Source: Candidatus Latescibacterota bacterium
GTDB taxonomy: Bacteria; JAAXHH01; JACQVL01
DNA length: 17,012 bases
NCBI GenBank assembly: GCA_016209865.1
Contig: JACQVL010000338.1
Location: forward strand, 1-17,012
Reading direction: 5' to 3'
Both the position numbers and the translations under genes were made by a program. The notes beneath the pieces were generated by a model that saw nothing but the letters and a program-made list of their open reading frames with translations, was not told the origin of the DNA and did not search any database. Numbering within the stretch: position 1 is the stretch's first letter; the number at the start of each line of letters is the position of its first letter. Below are positions 13,413 to 17,012 of this stretch, one piece after another.

Positions 13413-14750
13413 TTACGGAACGCTGCTCCCATACCGCGTCCCGGGGTCGACCGAGACGGCGACCGGACGGCTACCCTCGGAGAGCGCCAGGAAGCCGAGC
13501 AGTTGGCCGCCCGCGGTGAATTTGAGCACCGTTCGATTGCCCGCGTCTGCCACCCAGCAGTCCCCGGTCTGCGCGTCCGTAGACACGCCCAACGGCGTCC
13601 GCAACCCGGTGATCGTCTGATGAAACCCTATGCGCTGGCGGATGTCGTACCCGTTCGGGATGCCGGTCAGGAGCTTGATCACCGCCTGCTGTCCCGGGTC
13701 CGCCATCCAGAGGCTGCCGCTCGTCGCGTCATACGACCCGGCGGCCGGGTCGGCGAACCCGACAACAGTCGTCATCCGGACGCCCGTCCGGGTCAGCTTC
13801 ACTACCTGCTTGGCCGCCCGGTCGATCACCCAGCACCCGCCGTCGGCCGGGTCGGCCACCACCCCGATGGGCGCCTCGAACCCCCCGGCTGCAAGCCGGA
13901 TGTCCCCGTTCACGCCGATGTTCGAGACCTGCCGGTTGGCCAGGTCCGCCACCCAGCAGCTCCCATCCATCGGGCTGACCGCCACCGCCTGCGGGTCGGT
14001 GAACGCGAACACACGGAACTCGACCGTCCCATCCCGCTTGACGCGGACGACGTCGCTCGCCTGCCCGATCGTGCCGCCCCCTTCTGCCACCCAGCACGCC
14101 CCATCCCGCACGTCGACGTCGATCGCGCCAGGCCGCGTCAGGCCGGTGACGACCACATCCAGCGCCCCGTCGGCGGTGAACCGGACGAGCGCCCCGTTGA
14201 GCGGGTCCGACGTCCAGCACCCGCCGTCGTTGGGGTCGGTGACGACCGTCGCGGGGTCGAGGAACCCGCTCACCCCCACCGCGATCGCATAGCCGTCCGC
14301 CGACGTCCGGAACAAGGCGCTCGCCCCGCGGTCTATGACCCAGCACGACGACGGGCCGGGGGTGGCCTCGACCGGGTCGGACGACCGGCTCTCCGACCCC
14401 GATGTGATCCGCGCCGTCAGGCTGTACTGATACGTCTTCCCGTTGACTACCTGCAGGTCGACGTACCGGTTGTACTCCACGGACACCGGGATGTCGAGGA
14501 CGGACGAGGCATCCCCGCCCACTTCGGACCGGCGCAGACGGTAGCCGCTCAGGTCGGCGACGGGAAGCCGCTCCCAGGCGAGCGTCACGCGACGGTGCTC
14601 GGCCACCGCGACGAGGTTCTGGGGACGGCCGCCCGTCGACGGGTTCAGCGGGTCGAGGGGGTTGACCCGCGCCCGACGTTCACACCCCGCCCCGACGAGG
14701 CCGCCGAGGACGACCAGGATGACGGCGTACCGCGCCATGATGAGCCTCAC
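13413..14750 (-). CDS. Lipoprotein with fibronectin-III-like domain and seven NHL-like propeller repeats
   Basis: 445 residues from a GTG at 14750 that overlaps the upstream TGA by four bases; GGAGG lies 7 nt before it. An ATG at 14738, with GAGG 6 nt upstream, is equally possible. A hydrophobic signal (YAVILVVLGGLVGAGC) ends in a lipobox-like GAGC, so Cys23 should be lipidated. Residues ~43-132 look like a fibronectin type III domain (LAWERLPVADLSGYRLRR). Seven repeats follow, each with a (G/S)CWVAD or close variant and then about 10 residues to V.(K/R)(L/F)T..G, as in CWVADAGNRTVLKF. This predicts a seven-bladed NHL-like propeller in the envelope. Translation is coupled to the PEGA gene. 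It is likely a binding or assembly scaffold; no catalytic motif is seen. Confidence 0.85.
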   Translation of the reverse strand: MRLIMARYAVILVVLGGLVGAGCERRARVNPLDPLNPSTGGRPQNLVAVAEHRRVTLAWERLPVADLSGYRLRRSEVGGDASSVLDIPVSVEYNRYVDLQVVNGKTYQYSLTARITSGSESRSSDPVEATPGPSSCWVIDRGASALFRTSADGYAIAVGVSGFLDPATVVTDPNDGGCWTSDPLNGALVRFTADGALDVVVTGLTRPGAIDVDVRDGACWVAEGGGTIGQASDVVRVKRDGTVEFRVFAFTDPQAVAVSPMDGSCWVADLANRQVSNIGVNGDIRLAAGGFEAPIGVVADPADGGCWVIDRAAKQVVKLTRTGVRMTTVVGFADPAAGSYDATSGSLWMADPGQQAVIKLLTGIPNGYDIRQRIGFHQTITGLRTPLGVSTDAQTGDCWVADAGNRTVLKFTAGGQLLGFLALSEGSRPVAVSVDPGTRYGSSVP

Positions 14751-15703
14751 TGGCCCGCCTCCGGCTTCGATCCGTCTGAACGGAACACGCGCGACACGAA
14801 GAAGAAGTAGAACGACGCGAGGAAATTCACCTGGGCCGCCCCGATGAGCACCCCGGCGATGCGATCGTTCCGGTTCGCCTGCTGGTAGAACCGCTCCAGT
14901 TCGACCGGGTCTCCGGTCCGCTGATACCGGTCGTACGCCTGGTTCGCCCGGTGCCGCGCGATCAGTGCCAGTCCGCCGCAGACCAGGCCCGTCCCCAGCG
15001 TGGCAGCGCCGAGGAGATGGTGCGACCGGCGCGGGTTGACCTGTGCCTGTGAGACCTGCGGTCTCCTGGCCGCGTCGCCCGACGGTTTCAGCTCCGCCTT
15101 CAGCGTCTGGCGTGTGGTGTCACTGACGGAGACCGGCAGGGTCATGCGTTCATACCCGCGTTTCTGGATGGCGACCTCGTGCAGGCCGGGCGCCAGGTTC
15201 CGCAACCGCAGCGGGGTGGTGCCGGCCAGTACGCCATCGACGTAGACGTTCGCGTCGAACGGCACGGACACCACCGTCACAACCCCGACGAACACCGCGT
15301 GGACGGTGACCGTCTCGTCCGGCCCGACGGTGACCTCCTGCACCCAGTCCCGCATGTCCCAGTCGGCCGGGTTCGGGTTGACCACACGGACGGCGTGGCG
15401 TCCGGCCGCCACCGCGTAGCCGGGAATGGGGGTCGTCCCGATGAGGGCATCATCGACGTACACCGCCAGCCCGGAGGGGGCTGATGACACGTTCAGCACC
15501 CCTCGACCCGGCCTAAGCTCCTGCGCCGCCGCGGGCAGGATCATGACATGCAGCAGGCTGAGGATCAGCGTAAATGACACGAAGGATGAAGGGCGAAGGA
15601 CGAAGGACGAAACAACCCAATCATTCAAGGTAAGAGCAAACGTCCAGGCGCAGAGCAGACCTTTCTTCTCTCGTTCTTGGTTTCTTCGTCCTTCGTCCTT
15701 CAT
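14747..15703 (-). CDS. PEGA-domain envelope protein with C-terminal membrane segments
   Basis: 318 residues if started at the ATG at 15703 (AAAGGA 6 nt upstream). Two PEGA domains are clear: ~69-110 (APSGLAVYVDDALIGTTPIP) and ~141-183 (PFDANVYVDGVLAGTTPLRL). PEGA modules are extracytoplasmic beta domains of surface and cell-wall-associated proteins. Two hydrophobic segments lie at ~229-249 and ~282-303. The first ~41 residues are encoded largely by GAAGGAC repeats and a repeat-bounded insert, and look unlike a signal. An in-frame GTG at 15580 would give a clean signal peptide (SFTLILSLLHVMILPAAAQ), though I see no SD there, so the true start is open. It lies 12 nt below the PQQ-repeat lipoprotein gene and overlaps the next gene by 4 nt. 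Confidence 0.85.
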   Translation of the reverse strand: MKDEGRRNQEREKKGLLCAWTFALTLNDWVVSSFVLRPSSFVSFTLILSLLHVMILPAAAQELRPGRGVLNVSSAPSGLAVYVDDALIGTTPIPGYAVAAGRHAVRVVNPNPADWDMRDWVQEVTVGPDETVTVHAVFVGVVTVVSVPFDANVYVDGVLAGTTPLRLRNLAPGLHEVAIQKRGYERMTLPVSVSDTTRQTLKAELKPSGDAARRPQVSQAQVNPRRSHHLLGAATLGTGLVCGGLALIARHRANQAYDRYQRTGDPVELERFYQQANRNDRIAGVLIGAAQVNFLASFYFFFVSRVFRSDGSKPEAGQ

Positions 15704-15714
15704 CCTTCGTCCTT
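15581..15714. repeat. Inverted pair of GAAGGAC heptamer arrays around a ~75-bp insert
   Basis: Four and a half units (GAAGGAT, GAAGGGC, GAAGGAC, GAAGGAC) run on the plus strand at 15581-15612. The same units run inverted at about 15681-15714. The arms could pair into a long stem. The right arm supplies the SD and start codon of the PEGA gene, and the left arm codes for residues ~31-41 (SSFVLRPSSFV). Confidence 0.8.
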
Positions 15715-15715
15715 T

Positions 15716-16876
15716 CTATTGCGCGGCTCCCGTGAACGCATACACATACCGGTCTTCTGACCCGACGAGGAGGAGGCCATCAACCACGACCGGGGAGACG
15801 GTGATGCTTCCCCCGGTCTCGTACTGCCATAGAAGCCGGCCGGAAGCGGTATCGAGAGCATACAGCCGTTTATCGGACGACCCGACGTAGAGGACGGAGC
15901 CAACCAGCAGCGGCGTCCCACGAATCACCCCGTTCGTGGCGTACCGCCAGCGGAGCGTCCCAGTCGCGGCATCGACACAGGAGAGCGTCCGGTCGTTCGA
16001 CCCGATGAAGACGCGTCCCTCCTTGACGACCGGGCTTCCGTACAGGCTGCCGTCGGTCGTCCATCGCCACCGGAGGCGGCCGGTGGCGGCGTCGAGGCAG
16101 GAGAGCGTCCGGTCATAGCTCCCGACGTACACCGCGCTGTCTGCGACAACCGGGGCGGCGGGAATGCTCCCCCCCGTCCGGAACGACCAGCGGAGCGTCC
16201 CGACCTCCGCGTCGAGCGCGTACAGATGGTCATCGTCCGACCCGACGAAGACGAGGCCATACGCGACGGCGGGGGAGGAGCGGACCGGGGCTTTCGTCAG
16301 AAACCGCCAGCGAGTGTCCCCCGTCTCCGTGTCGAGCGCGTACAGGGCATTATCCTCCGCTCCGATGTACAGGGTGTCATCGACCAGAACGGGAGACGAC
16401 CAGCCCACCGGAAGCGGGCGCTGCCATCTCGTCCGGTTGCGCTGGAGGTCGACGGCCAGCAGACCGGTCTGGTCCCGGTCAGCCCGGCCGGAGAGCGCCA
16501 GGAACAGAACGCCCGCTTTGAGGACGGGCGCCGCCTGCGCGACACCGCCGACTTTGCTGAACGCCGCCTGGACGCCCGTCCGCAGGTCGACGGTATAGAT
16601 TCGATGGTCGGGCATCGGCAGGTAGACCATCCCGTTCTCCACGACGGGCGGGGCGAGTAGGGGGGCGTACAGCTTCGACTTCCAGACCACGGTAAGCGGC
16701 GGCTGGAACGTCCCGGCCGTCTGGACTCTCACCCCCCCCGATGCGGGCCGCATCTCCGCCTTCACCGCACGCTCCGCGCCAGCGTGCGACCCGCTGCAGG
16801 CGGCGAGGAGGAGGAGCAGGAAGAGCAGTGGTCGGGGGTCAGGGGTCGGGGGTCGGGAAAGAGGAGAATCTAACAT
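15716..16876 (-). CDS. PQQ-repeat (BamB-like) beta-propeller lipoprotein
   Basis: 386 residues from the ATG at 16876, with AGGA 8 nt upstream. The frame stays open to 16951, but that part is repeat DNA. The signal is LLFLLLLLAAC with lipobox LAAC, so Cys27 should be lipidated. About eight 40-residue blades follow, with the PQQ-like pattern LYALDTETG..RW, SSPV and VYVGS.D (for example TLYIGAEDNALYALDTETG). Family members include BamB of the outer-membrane assembly machine and PQQ dehydrogenases. The fold is certain, but I see no dehydrogenase catalytic residues, so a scaffold or BamB-like role is more likely. Blades with LSCLDAATG and LSCVDAATG are close copies 120 nt apart. It heads a three-gene envelope set; its promoter is probably beyond the right edge. 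Confidence 0.88.
   Translation of the reverse strand: MLDSPLSRPPTPDPRPLLFLLLLLAACSGSHAGAERAVKAEMRPASGGVRVQTAGTFQPPLTVVWKSKLYAPLLAPPVVENGMVYLPMPDHRIYTVDLRTGVQAAFSKVGGVAQAAPVLKAGVLFLALSGRADRDQTGLLAVDLQRNRTRWQRPLPVGWSSPVLVDDTLYIGAEDNALYALDTETGDTRWRFLTKAPVRSSPAVAYGLVFVGSDDDHLYALDAEVGTLRWSFRTGGSIPAAPVVADSAVYVGSYDRTLSCLDAATGRLRWRWTTDGSLYGSPVVKEGRVFIGSNDRTLSCVDAATGTLRWRYATNGVIRGTPLLVGSVLYVGSSDKRLYALDTASGRLLWQYETGGSITVSPVVVDGLLLVGSEDRYVYAFTGAAQ
16830..16857. repeat. Heptamer array (GGTCGGG) x4 inside the lipoprotein signal region
   Basis: Units GGTCGGG, GGTCAGG, GGTCGGG, GGTCGGG are contiguous. They code, on the minus strand, for the Pro/Arg-rich stretch RPPTPDPRP (about residues 7-16) just before the hydrophobic core of the signal peptide. 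Confidence 0.8.
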
Positions 16877-16917
16877 ACGCTGTGTCCTGCGACCCATCAT
16901 GACCCCCATCCCCCGGT

Positions 16918-16941
16918 CCCTTCCCCGCAAGGGGGGAAGGG
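16918..16941. repeat. GC-rich hairpin upstream of the lipoprotein gene
   Basis: Perfect 9-bp arms CCCTTCCCC (16918-16926) and GGGGAAGGG (16933-16941) enclose GCAAGG. I know similar CCC...GCAAGGG hairpins as common intergenic repeats in many bacterial genomes. It lies within the open frame upstream of the chosen start, which argues that this part is not coding. Confidence 0.65.
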
Positions 16942-16964
16942 GAAGAGCCATTCGGGTGATGACT

Positions 16965-16997
16965 CCCCTTTCTCGCCCCTCGTGGGAGAGAAAGGGG
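16965..16997. repeat. Second hairpin at the right edge
   Basis: Perfect 10-bp arms CCCCTTTCTC (16965-16974) and GAGAAAGGGG (16988-16997) enclose 13 nt. Together with the hairpin at 16918-16941 it forms a repeat block that fills the region above the lipoprotein gene. No promoter is visible before the window ends. Confidence 0.6.
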
Positions 16998-17012
16998 GCC
17001 GGGGGATAGTAA

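Noticed and set aside
13503-14810. 435-codon open frame on the plus strand across the FN3/NHL lipoprotein gene
   Set aside because: The translation is mostly Arg, Pro, His and Asp with no domain, while the minus strand has a signal, lipobox and seven clear repeats.
15716-16876. PQQ-dependent dehydrogenase
   Set aside because: The blades match the PQQ-like repeat, but I see no dehydrogenase catalytic or PQQ/Ca2+ ligand motif, and the size fits BamB-like propellers.

Overview
The window is GC-rich bacterial DNA (roughly 60% by eye), and every gene I can support lies on the minus strand. The text below therefore follows transcription from high to low coordinates. Strong Shine-Dalgarno (SD) sites, a textbook sigma-70 promoter, and an isocitrate dehydrogenase plus 2-oxoacid:ferredoxin oxidoreductase operon with Fe-S maturation genes fit an environmental bacterium of the Methylomirabilota (NC10) or Nitrospirota kind. 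That placement is inference from gene content and repeat style, not a database result.

(1) 16876-13413: three tightly packed envelope genes. They encode a lipoprotein with about eight PQQ-like blades, a PEGA-domain protein with membrane segments, and a lipoprotein with a fibronectin-III-like domain and seven NHL-like repeats. The last two overlap by 4 nt.

(2) 13365-4285: a sigma-70 promoter followed by ten genes: NAD-type isocitrate dehydrogenase, korA, korB, an ErpA/IscA-type A-type carrier, Mrp Fe-S carrier, dicluster ferredoxin, JAMM metallopeptidase, XdhC, an SDR oxidoreductase and nadA. Isocitrate is converted to 2-oxoglutarate, KorAB passes its electrons to ferredoxin, and ErpA and Mrp can supply clusters to KorAB, the ferredoxin and NadA. 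XdhC and JAMM point to cofactor maturation whose target enzyme is outside the window.

(3) 4284-4000: a repeat-rich gap with nested hairpins and a flanking direct repeat, then an alpha/beta hydrolase whose SD can be hidden in a hairpin.

(4) 2981-1: a promoter and two paralogous seven-bladed LVIVD propeller genes in tandem. The first has a LuxR/NarL-type DNA-binding domain in place of a signal peptide. The second has an export signal and C-terminal beta-sandwich domains, and runs off the left edge. This pair is the best candidate for an undescribed system.

Imperfect 7-bp tandem arrays of five unrelated sequences recur at gene boundaries and have entered the ends of three reading frames. No stretch longer than 300 bases lacks a gene.
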